Notes under the pieces: generated by a model
What the model was told of the DNA's origin: nothing
What the model saw: only the letters and a program-made list of their open reading frames with translations
Databases searched by the model: none
NCBI GenBank assembly: GCA_034231615.1
Contig: CM067309.1
Span: 42,032,181-42,096,180, forward strand
Direction of reading: 5' to 3'
Source: Meghimatium bilineatum
Lineage: Eukaryota > Mollusca > Gastropoda > Stylommatophora > Philomycidae
Length of the DNA stretch: 64,000 nucleotides
Part shown: piece after piece, positions 63,391 through 64,000 of the stretch
How positions within the stretch are numbered: the first letter of the stretch is position 1
Layout of the letters: each line of letters starts with the position of its first letter
Program-made: the position numbers and the translations under genes

Positions 63391-64000
63391 TAACTTAGTA
63401 ATACTTTTGTATTCTGTTCGGTCGAGTGGCGACTTAGTAATACTTTTGTATTCTGTTCGGTCGAGTGGCGACTTAGTAATACTTTTGTATTCTGTTCGGT
63501 CGAGTGGCGACTTAGTAATACTTTTGTATTCTGTTCGGTCGAGTGGCGACTTAGTAATACTTTTGTATTCTGTTCGGTCGAGTGGCGACTTAGTAATACT
63601 TTTGTATTATGTTCGGTCGAGTGGCGACTTAGTAATACTTTTGTATTCTATTCGGTCGAGTGGCGACTTAGTAATACTTTTGTATTCTGTTCGGTCGAGT
63701 GGCGACTTAGTAATACTTTTGTATTCTGTTCGGTCGAATGGCGACTTAGTAATACTTTTGTATTCTGTTCGGTCGAGTGGCGACTTTGGAATACTTTTGT
63801 ATTCTGTTCGGTCGAGTGTCGACTTAGTAATACTTTTGTATTCTGTTCGGTCGAGTGGCGACTTAGTAATACTTTTGTATTCTGTTCGGTCGAGTGGCGA
63901 CTTAGTAATACTTTTGTATTCTGTTCGGTCGAGTGGCGACTTAGTAATACTTTTGTATTCTGTTCGGTCGAGTGGCGACTTAGTAATACTTTTGTATTCT
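63391..64000. repeat. Minisatellite, 39-bp unit, at least 15 copies, continues past window end
   Basis: CGACTTAGTAATACTTTTGT then attctgttcggtcgagtgg, nearly identical copies. Confidence 0.97.

Overview
This window is animal nuclear DNA: AT-rich, intron-bearing and dominated by repeats. Pieces of at least eight non-LTR retrotransposon (LINE) lineages, tRNA-headed SINE-like repeats, a Helitron remnant and interstitial TTAGGG runs fit a lophotrochozoan, most likely a mollusc. No marker gene fixes the species. Bacterial features (operons, ribosome binding sites, CRISPR) are absent.

Only two host genes can be supported. The first, on the plus strand, spans 34702-52425 in five coding exons (34702-34971, 37313-37443, 40704-40828, 42801-42964, 52306-52425). 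The joined frame is closed and predicts a 269-residue secreted, probably GPI-anchored, DsbA/thioredoxin-fold protein with a CPDS active-site motif and a cis-proline TP motif. The second is a 3'-terminal exon on the minus strand (60303-60615). It encodes the C-terminal part of a Rab/Ras-like small GTPase that keeps a CxC prenylation end but has lost recognisable G4 and G5 guanine-binding motifs. Its upstream exons lie beyond the window or were not recognised.

Layout. 1-34.3 kb: tandem arrays (including a 2.5-kb array of 50-bp units with higher-order structure), 3'-terminal LINE fragments, a Helitron remnant (8042-9257), a TIR element nested in a LINE (28058-28440) and SINE-like repeats. 34.3-52.5 kb: the thioredoxin-fold gene, whose introns hold LINE 3' ends on both strands, a SINE-like insertion with a 15-bp target duplication, and minisatellites. 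52.6-60.1 kb: a foldback-like element, two more LINE pieces and arrays. 60.3-64 kb: the GTPase exon, its upstream intron and an array that runs off the window end.

The most unusual signal is that several minisatellites inside the thioredoxin-fold gene are amplified from its own exon edges. The acceptor side of exon 2 (8 copies of about 41 bp), the donor side of exon 2 (7 copies of 21 bp) and the donor side of exon 3 (3 copies of 43-44 bp) have each been tandemly copied with their splice sites. Most extra sites would break the frame. The third exon 3 donor instead predicts an in-frame insertion of 29 residues. The tail of a LINE coding region at 16114-16350 shows the same kind of edge amplification.
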